NCBI RefSeq assembly: GCF_014203835.1
Contig: NZ_JACHJW010000001.1
Location: 5,902,501-5,966,500, forward strand
Direction of reading: 5' to 3'
DNA: 64,000 nucleotides
From: Micromonospora polyrhachis
Lineage (GTDB): Bacteria; Actinomycetota; Actinomycetes; Mycobacteriales; Micromonosporaceae
Below the pieces are notes generated by a model that was given only the letters and a program-made list of their open reading frames with translations, searched no databases and was not told the DNA's origin. Shown one piece after another: positions 43,081-52,081 of the stretch; position 1 is the first letter of the stretch; each line of letters begins with the position of its first letter. The position numbers and the translations under genes were made by a program.

Positions 43081-44283
43081 ATGAGCGGTCGTAGCGGTCT
43101 GGCCACCCGGCTCTATCGGGGCGAGGCCGGCCTCAACATTGTCGGTAAGCGGAAACTCTGGTTCGGCGTCGTGGCCGTGCTGGTGCTGATCGCGATCGGC
43201 AGCATGGTGATCCGGGGCTTCGGCCTCGGCATCGAGTTCAGCGGCGGTAACGCCTTCCAGGTCCCGGCGAGTGTCGGCACCCTGGAGGATGCGGAGAAGA
43301 CGGTCAAGGAAACCATCCAGAGTGTCGGCGGCGAGGAAAAGCACGTCGTGTCGACCCAGCGCATCGGTGGGGCCAACGGCACCTACGAGATGCGTACCAC
43401 CGACCTGGACACCGAGGAGTCGGCGCGGGTCCAGCAGGAACTGGCCCAGAAGTTCTCCATCCCGGTCGACCAGGTCAGCGTCAATCGGGTGAGCGCGGCC
43501 TGGGGTAGCCAGGTCACCGAGCGCGCCCTGCTCGGTCTGGTGATCTTCATCGCGGTGGTGATGGTCTACCTGATCCTGCGCTTCGAGTGGCGGATGGCGG
43601 TGGCCGCGGTCTCGTCGCTCGTTCTCGACCTGCTGCTCACCGCCGGTATCTACTCGCTGGTCGGCTTCGAGGTCACCCCGTCGACGATCATCGGCTTCCT
43701 CACCATCCTGGGCTTCGCGCTCTACGACGTGGTCGTGGTCTTCGACAAGGTCCAGGAGAACACCAAGTCGATCACCGGCAGCGGCACCCAGACCTACGGC
43801 GAGGCGGCCAACCTGGCCATCAACCAGACCCTGATGCGGTCGATCAACACCGGTCTGGTGTCGTTGCTCCCGGTCGGCGGTCTGCTCTTCATCGGTGCCG
43901 GTCTGCTCGGGGCGGGCACCCTGAAGGACCTGGGCCTGGTGCTCTTCTTCGGTATGGGCATCGCGGTCTACTCGTCGATCTTCTTTGCCACGCCGGTGCT
44001 GAGCGTGCTGAAGGACTACGAGCCGCGCATCCAGGCGCACACCAAGCGGGTCCTGGCCCGTCGGTCGGCGATCGCCTCGGGCGAGGTCAAGCCGAAGGGT
44101 GCGGCGGCGCGGGCGCGCACGACGGACGAGTCGGCGGACGAGGTGGAGGAAGACGCGGCGCTCGCCGGTGCGACCCCGAAGGTCGGTAGCCGACCGGCGG
44201 GCAAGCGCTCGGGCGGTGCGCGTGGCGGCCGTCCGGCTGGCGGTGGCGGCAACCGACCGGGTGGCGGCAGCAAGCGACGCTGA
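43081..44283 (+). CDS. secF: Protein translocase subunit SecF
   Basis: 400 residues. Six-helix RND core: TM1 LWFGVVAVLVLIAIGSMVI, GLGIEFSGGNAFQV, then TM2-6 with LGFALYDVVVVFDKVQEN and NTGLVSLLPVGGLLFIGAG. Partner of SecD. The C-terminal 90 residues are basic and Gly/Arg-rich (KRSGGARGGRPAGGGG), longer than in E. coli, probably a cytoplasmic disordered tail. Followed by a strong terminator. Confidence 0.96.
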   Translation: MSGRSGLATRLYRGEAGLNIVGKRKLWFGVVAVLVLIAIGSMVIRGFGLGIEFSGGNAFQVPASVGTLEDAEKTVKETIQSVGGEEKHVVSTQRIGGANGTYEMRTTDLDTEESARVQQELAQKFSIPVDQVSVNRVSAAWGSQVTERALLGLVIFIAVVMVYLILRFEWRMAVAAVSSLVLDLLLTAGIYSLVGFEVTPSTIIGFLTILGFALYDVVVVFDKVQENTKSITGSGTQTYGEAANLAINQTLMRSINTGLVSLLPVGGLLFIGAGLLGAGTLKDLGLVLFFGMGIAVYSSIFFATPVLSVLKDYEPRIQAHTKRVLARRSAIASGEVKPKGAAARARTTDESADEVEEDAALAGATPKVGSRPAGKRSGGARGGRPAGGGGNRPGGGSKRR

Positions 44284-44303
44284 CCCCCGGAACACGCCGG
44301 TGA

Positions 44304-44350
44304 CAAGGCGTCCGGCATGCTGTGCGAGCAGCATGACGGACGCCTTGTTT
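44304..44350 (+). terminator. Strong intrinsic terminator after secF
   Basis: 19-bp stem with one mismatch: CAAGGCGTCCGGCATGCTG (44304-44322) and CAGCATGACGGACGCCTTG (44329-44347), loop TGCGAG, then TTT. It covers an ATG (44333) in frame with apt, arguing against that start. Confidence 0.85.
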
Positions 44351-44368
44351 CGTGAGAAAGAGGACCAG

Positions 44369-44932
44369 GTGACGGAGACCCAGACCGAGGTACGGGGAGA
44401 CAGCGGCCCGGCCACGGCACAGCTGGTGGCGAGCCGGGTGCTGGACGTGCCCGACTTCCCACAGCCGGGCGTGATGTTCAAGGACCTCATGCCACTCTTC
44501 GCCGACGGCGCGGTGTTCCGCGAGGTGATCGACGGCATCGTCGACTACCACGGTCGGGACTCCTTCGACGTGGTGGTGGGCATCGAGGCGCGCGGGTTCG
44601 TGATCGCCGCCGCCATCGCGTACGCCACCGGTGTGGGTGTCGTCCCGGTGCGTAAGGCGGGCAAGCTGCCCCGCCCGGCGTACGCGGCCTCCTACGCGCT
44701 GGAATACGGCGAGGCGACGCTGGAGGTGCATCAGGACGCCTTCACCGCCGGTCACCGGGTGCTGGTGGTGGACGACGTGCTGGCCACCGGCGGGACCGCA
44801 GCGGCGACGCTGGACCTCGTCGAGCGGGCCGGCGGACAGATCGCCGGCTTCACCGTACTGTTGGAGCTGGCCTTTCTCAGCGGTCGGGAGCGACTCGCAC
44901 CCCGCCCGGTTCATGCATTGTTGACCGTCTAG
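44369..44932 (+). CDS. apt: Adenine phosphoribosyltransferase
   Basis: 187 residues. PRPP loop [18 protein letters not shown], flexible loop [21 protein letters not shown] and the N-terminal [15 protein letters not shown] are all intact. Salvages adenine to AMP. GTG 44369 has GAGGACC 4-5 nt upstream. Sits between the secDF operon and rel as in mycobacteria. Confidence 0.95.
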   Translation: MTETQTEVRGDSGPATAQLVASRVLDVPDFPQPGVMFKDLMPLFADGAVFREVIDGIVDYHGRDSFDVVVGIEARGFVIAAAIAYATGVGVVPVRKAGKLPRPAYAASYALEYGEATLEVHQDAFTAGHRVLVVDDVLATGGTAAATLDLVERAGGQIAGFTVLLELAFLSGRERLAPRPVHALLTV

Positions 44933-45101
44933 GCGACTGCCGTTCCGTCGGTCGGCACGGTACGGGTCGAGGGAGGGCATCGGACCGCCCCGGCGGGTAC
45001 GATTGCCTTTTCCTGGCCAGGTAGAGACCGTTCCGCCTGGGAACACAGGAGCCGGCCAGCCCGGGTTCGGGTGGCCCGTTCCGGAAGGTGTGAGGAGGCC
45101 G

Positions 45102-47639
45102 GTGTCCCACGATGTCGTCCCTCCGGTGGAGGGCATGGTGCATCCGACTGGCGAGGCCAAGAGCGCCGCGAACGGTTCGCCCGAGCAGGGCGGTCCGCCG
45201 ACGGCCGGCCAGACGTCGTCGACCCGTAACGGAGCCGGTGTCGAGGGTTCCCCCGCACCGGGCGCTGCTGCCGGTGCCGGATCAGGCGCCTCGCCCGCGC
45301 CGGTACGCGCGTCCGGTGAGTCCGCCGTGGCGGTGCGTACGACCGGTGACGACGGGTCGGGGCCCTCCGGCTTCGGGCTGGCCAGCGCCCCGACCGGTAG
45401 GCGGGTCCGGGCGCGGTTGGCCCGGTTCAACGCCCCCTGGCAGACCTCCCAGGTCAGTGAGGTGCTGGAGCCGCTCATCGCGGCGCATCGCGAGCACCAC
45501 CCCAAGGCCGACGTCCGGCTGTTGCAGCGGGCCTTCGACCTGGCGGCCCGCTGGCACACCGGGCAGTACCGCAAGTCCGGGGATCCGTACATCACCCACC
45601 CGCTGGCCGTGGCGTCGATCCTGGCCAATCTCGGGATGGACACCACCACCCTGGTCGCGGCGCTGCTGCACGACACCATCGAGGACACCGACTACCGCCT
45701 CGACCAGATGCGGGAGGACTTCGGCAGCGAGGTCACCCTGCTGGTCGACGGGGTCACCAAGCTCGACAAGGTCAAGCTCGGTGACGCGGCCAAGGCCGAG
45801 ACGATCCGCAAGATGGTCGTCGCGATGGCCAAGGACCCCCGGGTGCTGGTGATCAAGCTGGCCGACCGGCTGCACAACATGCGTACGCTGACCTTCCTGC
45901 CCCGGCCGAAGCAGGAGCAGAAGGCCAAGGAGACGCTGGAGATCCTGGCCCCGCTGGCCCACCGCCTGGGTATGAACACCATCAAGTGGGAGCTGGAGGA
46001 TCTTGCCTTCGGCACGCTTTTCCCGAAGCGTTACGAGGAGATCTTCAGGCTGATCGGTGAGCACCAGCCGCAGCGCGAGGCACTGCTGCGCCAGGTCACG
46101 CAGAAGGTGCAGGTCGACCTCAAGGCCGCGAAGATCAAGGCGGAGACGACTGGACGACCCAAGCACCTCTACTCGATCTACCAGAAGATGATCGTGCGGG
46201 GTCGGGACTTCAACGACATCTACGACCTGGTCGGGGTGCGGATCCTGGTCGACACGGTGCGCGACTGCTACGCCGCGCTCGGGGTGATCCACGCGAACTG
46301 GCAGCCGGTGCCGGGCCGGTTCAAGGACTACATCGCGATGCCCAAGTTCAACATGTACCAGTCGTTGCACACGACGGTCATCGGGCCGACCGGTAAGCCG
46401 GTCGAGATGCAGATCCGCACCTACGCCATGCACCGTACGGCGGAGTTCGGCATCGCGGCGCACTGGAAGTACAAGGAGCAGAAGGGCGCGACGATCGTCG
46501 GCCCGCCGGCGCACATCGACGAGATGACCTGGCTGCGGCAGCTGCTCGACTGGCAGCGGGAGGCCAGCGACCCGAGCGAGTTCCTGGACGCGCTGCGGTT
46601 CGACCTGTCCAGCCAGGAGGTGTACGTCTTCACCCCCAAGGGGGACGTGATTCCGCTGCCGACCGGGTCGACGCCGGTCGACTTCGCCTACGCGGTGCAC
46701 ACCGAGGTCGGGCACAAGTGCATCGGCGCGCGGGTCAACGGCAAGCTGGTGCCGCTGGAGTCGACACTCTCCAACGGCGATGTCATCGAGATCTTCACCT
46801 CGAAGTCGGACACCGCCGGCCCGACCCAGGACTGGCTCGGTTTCGTCAAGAGCCCCCGGGCCCGGACGAAGATCCGGCAGTACTTCAACAAGGAGCGTCG
46901 CGAGGAGGCGATCGAGGCAGGTAAGGACGCGATCGTCAAGGCGATGCGCAAGCAGGGGGTGCCCCTGCAGCGGATGCTCAGCTCCGACAACCTGATGACG
47001 ATCGCCCGGGACCTGCACCTGGCCGATGTCGCCTCGCTCTACGCGGCGGTCGGCGACAGTCAGGTCTCCGCCCAGTCGGTGGTGCAGCGGTTGATGGCCA
47101 CCTACGGCGGCGAGGAGGGCGCGGTCGAGGACATCGCCGAGACCGCCGTGGCGACTCGTCCACCCCGGAGCCGGGCCAGCAGCCACGACCCTGGCGTGGT
47201 CGTACGGGGCGTCAGCGACGTCTGGATCAAGCTGGCTCGCTGCTGCACCCCGGTGCCACCGGACACCGTGTTCGGGTTCGTCACCCGTTCCGGTGGGGTC
47301 AGCGTGCACCGGGACGACTGTGCCAACGCCGAGGACCTCAAGGTGCAGAGCGAGCGGATCGTCGAGGTGAGCTGGAAGCTGACTTCGGCCTCGACGTTCC
47401 TGGTGGCGATCCAGGTGGAGGCGCTCGACCGGCACAAGCTGCTCGCCGACGTGACCCGGGTCCTCTCCGACGAGCGGGTCAACATCCTCTCCGCCACGGT
47501 CACCACCACCCGGGACCGGGTGGCGGTGAGCCGGTTCAGCTTCGAGATGGCCGACCCCAAGCACCTGGGGCACCTGCTGGCCGCCGTACGCAAGGTGGAT
47601 GGCGTCTTCGACGCGTACCGGGTCACCTCAGGCGCCTGA
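45102..47639 (+). CDS. rel: Bifunctional (p)ppGpp synthetase/hydrolase Rel
   Basis: 845 residues. HD hydrolase domain ([20 protein letters not shown] as its start, [12 protein letters not shown]), synthetase domain ([40 protein letters not shown]), TGS domain ([23 protein letters not shown]), Cys-containing conserved domain ([11 protein letters not shown]) and C-terminal ACT. Makes and removes the alarmone during starvation. GTG 45102 follows GAGGAGG. The first about 100 residues are a Gly/Ala/Ser/Pro-rich extension absent from short homologues, probably disordered. Confidence 0.97.
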   Translation: MSHDVVPPVEGMVHPTGEAKSAANGSPEQGGPPTAGQTSSTRNGAGVEGSPAPGAAAGAGSGASPAPVRASGESAVAVRTTGDDGSGPSGFGLASAPTGRRVRARLARFNAPWQTSQVSEVLEPLIAAHREHHPKADVRLLQRAFDLAARWHTGQYRKSGDPYITHPLAVASILANLGMDTTTLVAALLHDTIEDTDYRLDQMREDFGSEVTLLVDGVTKLDKVKLGDAAKAETIRKMVVAMAKDPRVLVIKLADRLHNMRTLTFLPRPKQEQKAKETLEILAPLAHRLGMNTIKWELEDLAFGTLFPKRYEEIFRLIGEHQPQREALLRQVTQKVQVDLKAAKIKAETTGRPKHLYSIYQKMIVRGRDFNDIYDLVGVRILVDTVRDCYAALGVIHANWQPVPGRFKDYIAMPKFNMYQSLHTTVIGPTGKPVEMQIRTYAMHRTAEFGIAAHWKYKEQKGATIVGPPAHIDEMTWLRQLLDWQREASDPSEFLDALRFDLSSQEVYVFTPKGDVIPLPTGSTPVDFAYAVHTEVGHKCIGARVNGKLVPLESTLSNGDVIEIFTSKSDTAGPTQDWLGFVKSPRARTKIRQYFNKERREEAIEAGKDAIVKAMRKQGVPLQRMLSSDNLMTIARDLHLADVASLYAAVGDSQVSAQSVVQRLMATYGGEEGAVEDIAETAVATRPPRSRASSHDPGVVVRGVSDVWIKLARCCTPVPPDTVFGFVTRSGGVSVHRDDCANAEDLKVQSERIVEVSWKLTSASTFLVAIQVEALDRHKLLADVTRVLSDERVNILSATVTTTRDRVAVSRFSFEMADPKHLGHLLAAVRKVDGVFDAYRVTSGA

Positions 47640-47650
47640 GCGCTGACGAC

Positions 47651-47677
47651 TACCGGGTAGGAGGCTCCTACCCGGTA
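47651..47677 (+). terminator. Terminator after rel
   Basis: TACCGGGTAGGAG and CTCCTACCCGGTA meet around a single G, giving a stem of about 11 bp with a small loop, 12 bp after the rel stop. Confidence 0.75.
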
Positions 47678-47700
47678 CTCAGGCTGCTCGGTGTGCTTGC

Positions 47701-47739
47701 CCTGCTGCCCTGCCTGCCTTGCCTGCCCTGCCTGCCCTC
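47701..47739. repeat. CTGCC-type short tandem repeats
   Basis: Consecutive cctgc/ctgcc units (5-9 bp steps) in the gap before the hydrolase promoter. Slippage-prone simple repeat; it abuts the -35 box. Confidence 0.8.
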
Positions 47740-47768
47740 TTGGCCACAGGGGAGCCGTCCCGTAAATT
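47740..47768 (+). promoter_or_regulatory. Promoter for a leaderless transcript
   Basis: TTGGCC (47740-47745), exactly 17 nt, TAAATT (47763-47768), then 7 nt to the ATG at 47776. The absence of any ribosome site fits transcription starting at the ATG. Confidence 0.7.
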
Positions 47769-47775
47769 ATTTCGT

Positions 47776-48666
47776 ATGCGAAGTGACTCGCCAGTAACAT
47801 CCGAGGTCGTCCGGGTGCCGGTACAGAAGGCGGGGGAGATCTCGGGCACTCTGTGGTGGCCGCCGGACCAACCGACCGCCGCCGTGGTCATCCATCCCGC
47901 GACCGCCACCCCCGAGCGGTTCTACGCGGCGTTCGCGACCTATCTGGCCGAGAACGGGCTCGCTGTCGTCACCTACGACTATCGGGGTACCGGCAAGTCC
48001 GGGTCACCGCGCAGCCATCGCGCACTCCGGATGCGCGACTGGATGGATCACGACGTCCCGGCCGTGGCCGCCTGGACACGCCAACGGTTTCCGCGACTGC
48101 CCCAGCTCGCCATCGGACACAGCGTCGGTGGGCACGCCCTCGCCCTCGGCAACGGCATCGAGGAACTCACGGCGCTCGCGTTGGTCGCTTCGCATGCGGG
48201 GGAGACGCGTACGATCCCCGACCCCGTCGAGCGGATGCGGGTCCGGCTGGTGCTGAACGTGGTGGGGCCGTTGCTCGGCACGGTGCTGGGCTACGTCCCC
48301 GCGCGACGCATCGGGTTGGGCGAGGACCTTCCCGCCGCCGCCATGACCGAATGGGGCCGATGGTCCCGCCATCGCGGCTACTACTTTGGCGATCCGTCGA
48401 TGCGGGCGTTGGAGCGGGCAGCCACCGTCACCCAGCCGGTACTGGCGATCGGGTTGCACGACGATCCATGGGCCATACCCCGGCAGATCGACGCGATCAC
48501 CGACCATCTCGTCTCCGCCCGGGTCGAGCGTCGTACGTATTCCCCGGCTGACGCCGGGGTGCCGTCGATCGGCCACCACGGGTTCTTCCGCCGTACCGTC
48601 CGGGATACGCTCTGGCCCGAACTGTTGACCTGGCTCCAGAAACAGATCGCTAACCTTGCGCAATGA
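47776..48666 (+). CDS. Alpha/beta hydrolase (YheT/serine aminopeptidase-like)
   Basis: 296 residues. VVTYDYRGTGKSG (oxyanion region), nucleophile elbow GHSVGGHALALG (Ser), acid region AIGLHDDPWAIPRQIDAI (Asp) and IGHHGFFRR (His). No signal peptide, so cytoplasmic; substrate unknown. ATG 47776 is set by the promoter position. It overlaps the MarR gene by 4 bp, so the two are one operon and the regulator probably controls it. Confidence 0.88.
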   Translation: MRSDSPVTSEVVRVPVQKAGEISGTLWWPPDQPTAAVVIHPATATPERFYAAFATYLAENGLAVVTYDYRGTGKSGSPRSHRALRMRDWMDHDVPAVAAWTRQRFPRLPQLAIGHSVGGHALALGNGIEELTALALVASHAGETRTIPDPVERMRVRLVLNVVGPLLGTVLGYVPARRIGLGEDLPAAAMTEWGRWSRHRGYYFGDPSMRALERAATVTQPVLAIGLHDDPWAIPRQIDAITDHLVSARVERRTYSPADAGVPSIGHHGFFRRTVRDTLWPELLTWLQKQIANLAQ

Positions 48667-49106
48667 CGGACATCGGTCCCCCGCCCCGGTTGGTCTTCCA
48701 GCTCACCGTCGCAGAGCGGTCGGTACGCCGCTGGATCGACGCCCGGTCCGGCGACACCGGGATCGGCGCGGCCGGGGCCGGTGTGCTGTTCCACCTGGCC
48801 AGCCACGATCATGCGTCGATCGGTGACGTGACCGCCGCCCTCGACGCGTCCCCGTCCGGGATGAGTGGGCTGGTCAACCGGCTCGAACGCGCAGGTCTCC
48901 TGAGCCGGTCGTCGGACCCGGCCGACGCTCGCGCCACCCGGCTCACCCTGACCCCCCTCGGTCGGCAGACCGTCGCGTCCGCCCGGGTCGTCCTGGGCGG
49001 GCTCAACACCCGCCTCACCGACGGGTTCACCACCGAGGAGTTACAGGTCGTGAGCCGGTGGCTCACGCGCATCGCGCACGAGCTGCGTCCCGGGGCCAGC
49101 GACTGA
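48663..49106 (+). CDS. MarR-family transcriptional regulator
   Basis: 147 residues. Winged helix with ASIGDVTAALDASPSGMSGLVNRLERAGLLSRSSDPADARATRLTLTPLG split over recognition helix (SPSGMSGLVNRLERAGLL) and wing (DPADARATRLTLT). ATGA overlap with the hydrolase gene. The sequence of its last codons and stop, CGGGGCCAGCGACTGACCGA, is repeated imperfectly three times downstream. Confidence 0.9.
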   Translation: MTDIGPPPRLVFQLTVAERSVRRWIDARSGDTGIGAAGAGVLFHLASHDHASIGDVTAALDASPSGMSGLVNRLERAGLLSRSSDPADARATRLTLTPLGRQTVASARVVLGGLNTRLTDGFTTEELQVVSRWLTRIAHELRPGASD

Positions 49107-49190
49107 CCGAGGAGGACCGACCGGGGGCCTGCGACTGATCGGGCCCAGTCACTGAGCGGGCGCAGCCACGGGGCCAGCGACCGGACCGAG
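49091..49190. repeat. Imperfect repeats of the MarR gene end
   Basis: CGGGGCCAGCGACTGACCGA (49091, contains the stop), CGGGGGCCTGCGACTGATCG (49121-49141), GGGCCCAGTCACTGAGCGGG (49141) and CGGGGCCAGCGACCGGACCG (49169). Confidence 0.75.
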
Positions 49191-49203
49191 GGCAGAAACG
49201 ACC

Positions 49204-49245
49204 GAAGCGGCTGGTTCGTCGTCCGGACGACGAACCAGCCGCTTC
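49204..49245. terminator. 42-bp perfect palindrome, bidirectional terminator
   Basis: GAAGCGGCTGGTTCGTCGTC plus C, then its exact complement, with no unpaired centre. It lies between the converging MarR and cyclophilin genes. Confidence 0.9.
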
Positions 49246-49263
49246 GAGAGGTCTGGCGGCGGG

Positions 49264-50100
49264 TCAGCCCTGCGGGGCGCTCATCACCAGGCTCTTGATC
49301 AGGACTTCCTTCTTCGGGTGGCCACCGCCGGCCGACTGGCCGAAGGCGTTGTCGTGCCCCGCCGCGCCGACCTGCTTGACGATGTCCATGCCGCTGGTGA
49401 TGGTGCCCAGCACGGTGTAGGCCGGGTCCAGCTCAGAGTCGCCGTAGACGATGAAGAACTGGCTGCCGGTGCTTCCCGGCTGGCCCGAGTTGGCCATCGC
49501 GATCACGCCCTCCGGGTAGGCCGGACGCTTGTCGGTCGGCAGGTTCTCCTCGGCGAACCGGTACGCCGGGCCGCCCGTGCCGTCGCTCTCCCGGTAGCCG
49601 GCACCGGTGGCGCTCGGGTCACCGCACTGGAGCACCTGCAGGCCCTCGGTGACCAGCCGGTGGCACTTGGTGTTGTCGAAGAACTTCTTCTCGGCGAGGT
49701 GGGTGAAGCTGGAAGCGGTGCACGGGACGGCCGCCAGGTCCAGTTGCGCGACGATCGGGCCGAGGTTGGTGTCGATCGTCATCACCTGGCTGCCGGTGTT
49801 CTTGGCCTCGACCGGTGGCAGGCCGACATCCTTGGTCTGCGGGCTGCGCTGCTCCGCCGGTGCCTCGATCCAGCTACACACCGCCGCCCCGGCGGTTGGC
49901 GTCGTGCCCTGGTCCTTGTCGTCGTCACCGAGGCTGGTCACCAGCCACACCGCACCGGCCACGACCAGTAGCAGGGCTGCGCCCGCACCGATACTGGCCT
50001 GCAGCTGACGGCGCTTGCGGGCCTGGGCGGCGCGCTCGGCCATCTCCTTTTCCAGTCGTGCCCGCGCCGCAGCGCGCTGCCGCTCTCTGGTGGACGTCAC
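49264..50100 (-). CDS. Membrane-anchored cyclophilin-type peptidyl-prolyl isomerase
   Basis: 278 residues. Basic N-terminus, one membrane helix (LQASIGAGAALLLVVAGAVWLV), then an extracytoplasmic cyclophilin domain: FFDNTKCHRLVTEG (catalytic His-Arg), QVLQCGDPSATGAGYRESDG, FAEENLPTDKRPAYPEGVIAMA (in pieces), GSQFFIVYGD. Catalyses proline isomerisation in exported proteins. GTG start with GGAGCC upstream. Follows its paralogue by 66 bp; in mycobacteria a single ppiB-like gene is found beside rel. Confidence 0.92.
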   Translation of the reverse strand: MTSTRERQRAAARARLEKEMAERAAQARKRRQLQASIGAGAALLLVVAGAVWLVTSLGDDDKDQGTTPTAGAAVCSWIEAPAEQRSPQTKDVGLPPVEAKNTGSQVMTIDTNLGPIVAQLDLAAVPCTASSFTHLAEKKFFDNTKCHRLVTEGLQVLQCGDPSATGAGYRESDGTGGPAYRFAEENLPTDKRPAYPEGVIAMANSGQPGSTGSQFFIVYGDSELDPAYTVLGTITSGMDIVKQVGAAGHDNAFGQSAGGGHPKKEVLIKSLVMSAPQG

Positions 50101-50166
50101 GGTGGCTCCTCCTGGGCTGTCTGGGCGGTGCGTATCTAGTCTGCGGTCTGTCCGTGGCCGAGCAGG

Positions 50167-51060
50167 TCAGGACTTCGCGGCAGCGGTCGGGGTGGCCGAG
50201 GGCGCGGTGGTCGGGGGTACGGCGCTCGCGGTCGACTCGACCGGCGTACCGGTGGGGTCTACCTCACCAATGGTGAGGCTCTGCACCACCACGTCCGACT
50301 TCGGTGTCACCTTCGCCCCGGAACCATTGTCCACGGTCTCCAGGGCGCCGATCTTCTGGACCACGTCCAGCCCGCCGGTGACCTTGCCGACAATCGGGTA
50401 GCCGGGCTGGGCCGGGCTGAAGTCCTTGAAGAAGATCAGGAACTGGCTGCCGTTGGCCCCGGGGGCGTTGCTGGTCAAGGCCACCGTGCCCGCCGGGTAG
50501 ATCGCCGGCTGGCCCGGCGCCGGACTCGCCGCCGGCACCGACGGGATGTTCTCGCTGACGAAGGAGTAGGTCGGGCCGCCCTGCCCGGTGCCGCTCGGGT
50601 CGCCGCAGCGCAGCGCCCCCTCGTCGGTGATCTCGTGGCACTTCGTGTTGTCGAAGAACGAGTTGCTCGCCAGATGGGCGAAGCTCGCACCCGCGCACGG
50701 CGCGTTGCCCAGGTCGAGGGCGACGGTGATGGGAGCGCCCTGGTTGGTGGTGATGGTCATCGGGCGGGTACCGGCGTCCGGCAGCCCCGTCGTGGCCGGC
50801 TTGCCCACCTCTTTGAGGTTGCTGTTGCCAGACGAGTCCTGGGGAGTCCAGGCACAGATCTCCTTGGCGGTCGGGGTGGACTCGCGGTCGAAACCGCCGA
50901 GCGCCCAGACCGAGCCGAGTACGACGAGCGCCAGTGCCACTGCCGCACCGATACCAGCCTGGATCTGTCGCTTCCGTCGGGCGGCGGCCGCCCGACGGGC
51001 CATCTGCCGATCGAGCTTTGCCCGCGCCAGTTTTCGCTGCCGGTCCCTGCTGGAAGCCAC
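50167..51060 (-). CDS. Second cyclophilin-like membrane protein with altered active site
   Basis: 297 residues, same layout as its neighbour: membrane helix IGAAVALALVVLGSVWAL and a cyclophilin domain. At the catalytic His-Arg position it reads FDNTKCHEITDEG, so the key Arg is Glu, and GSQFFIVYGD is GSQFLIFFKD. Activity may be reduced or lost while binding remains. A Thr/Ala/Pro-rich C-terminal tail (VESTASAVPPTTAPSATP) is added. GTG 51060 follows GGGGAGCG. Tandem duplication with later divergence is the likely origin. Confidence 0.88.
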   Translation of the reverse strand: MASSRDRQRKLARAKLDRQMARRAAAARRKRQIQAGIGAAVALALVVLGSVWALGGFDRESTPTAKEICAWTPQDSSGNSNLKEVGKPATTGLPDAGTRPMTITTNQGAPITVALDLGNAPCAGASFAHLASNSFFDNTKCHEITDEGALRCGDPSGTGQGGPTYSFVSENIPSVPAASPAPGQPAIYPAGTVALTSNAPGANGSQFLIFFKDFSPAQPGYPIVGKVTGGLDVVQKIGALETVDNGSGAKVTPKSDVVVQSLTIGEVDPTGTPVESTASAVPPTTAPSATPTAAAKS

Positions 51061-51321
51061 CCGCGCTCCCCTTTCCTCTGACCCGGATCCCGTGGCGGAC
51101 GGCAGGCTGCCGTTGTCGGGCGTCAAGTGCGCCACGCCACACGCCCGCCAGAGTGTACGGCTATCGGCTGAGAAAGTGGTGTACGAGGTCGACCGAGTGG
51201 TGATCGGACAGCATCATTGTTGCCACTGATACCAACGGGAGTGGTGTGTGCCCGCGAAAAGCGGGACGGAGCGACGGATAGTCTTTCCTGGACGACAACC
51301 GTGGACGGGAGGATATCCGAC
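51061..51321. promoter_or_regulatory. Divergent intergenic region, cyclophilin and metallo-hydrolase genes
   Basis: About 260 bp without a gene. A small hairpin CCCGC-gaaaa-GCGGG (51251-51265) and TAGTCT (near 51279) as a possible -10 for the metallo-hydrolase gene are seen; no clear -35. Confidence 0.4.
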
Positions 51322-52041
51322 GTGTTGATCGCCGGCTTTCCCGCTGACTTCCTGGGCACCAATTGTTATGTGGTGGCCCCCGGTCGCGGTGAGCAGTGTG
51401 TCGTGGTCGACCCCGGCATGGGGGTGCTGGACCAACTCGACGCCGTACTCGCCGAGCATCGACTCCAGCCGGCCGCCGTCCTGCTCACCCATGGGCATCT
51501 CGACCACACCTTCTCGGTGACGCCGGTATGCGGGGCGAAGGGCGTCACCGCCTACATCCATCCGGCCGACCGGGAACTGCTCGCCGATCCGACGAAGGCG
51601 CTGTCGACGGACCTGAGTCAGATGTTCGGCGGCCGGCTGCCGTACACCGAGCCGGAGGACGTGGCCGAGCTGACCGACGGCGCCACGATCACCCTGGCCG
51701 GGCTGGAGATCACCGTCGACCATGCCCCCGGCCATACCGGCGGGTCGGTGCTGTTCCGACTGCCGGCGGCCGGCTCACCGTTCGAGGCGGAGCAGCTCTG
51801 CCTCTCCGGAGATGTCCTGTTCGCCGGTTCGATCGGCCGCACCGACCTGCCGGGCGGCAGTATGCCGGCGATGTTGACCAGCCTGCGGGACAAGATCCTT
51901 CCGCTCGCCGACGACACCGTCGTGCTGCCCGGCCACGGACCCGCGACCACCATCGGCCGCGAGCGCGCGAGTAACCCGTACCTGCGGGAGGTCGCCGACC
52001 GCGACGGCACGCGCCCGGCCGGTCCCACCCGAGGCTGGTAA
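51322..52041 (+). CDS. Metallo-beta-lactamase fold hydrolase (glyoxalase II-like)
   Basis: 239 residues. Zn site LLTHGHLDHTFSVTP (HxHxDH), DHAPGHTGGSVLF (His), LCLSGDVLFAGSIGRTD (Asp bridge) and LPGHGPATTIG (His). Homologues at this locus are annotated as hydroxyacyl-thiol hydrolases; in mycothiol-using actinobacteria the true thioester is uncertain. GTG 51322 has GGGAGGA 9 nt upstream. 40 bp before hisS, probably co-transcribed. Confidence 0.9.
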   Translation: MLIAGFPADFLGTNCYVVAPGRGEQCVVVDPGMGVLDQLDAVLAEHRLQPAAVLLTHGHLDHTFSVTPVCGAKGVTAYIHPADRELLADPTKALSTDLSQMFGGRLPYTEPEDVAELTDGATITLAGLEITVDHAPGHTGGSVLFRLPAAGSPFEAEQLCLSGDVLFAGSIGRTDLPGGSMPAMLTSLRDKILPLADDTVVLPGHGPATTIGRERASNPYLREVADRDGTRPAGPTRGW

Positions 52042-52081
52042 CCACACCCGGCGCCACGTCGCACCGGGAGTTTCAAGGAGC

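Noticed and set aside
44333-44368. ATG 44333 as apt start
   Set aside because: Lies in the stem of the secF terminator; GTG 44369 has a proper ribosome site.
45282-47573. 763-codon open frame antisense to rel
   Set aside because: Composition-driven antisense frame; the plus strand encodes complete Rel with all domains.
47701-47739. CTGCC units as a CRISPR-like array
   Set aside because: Units are only 5-9 bp with no spacers and no cas genes in the window.
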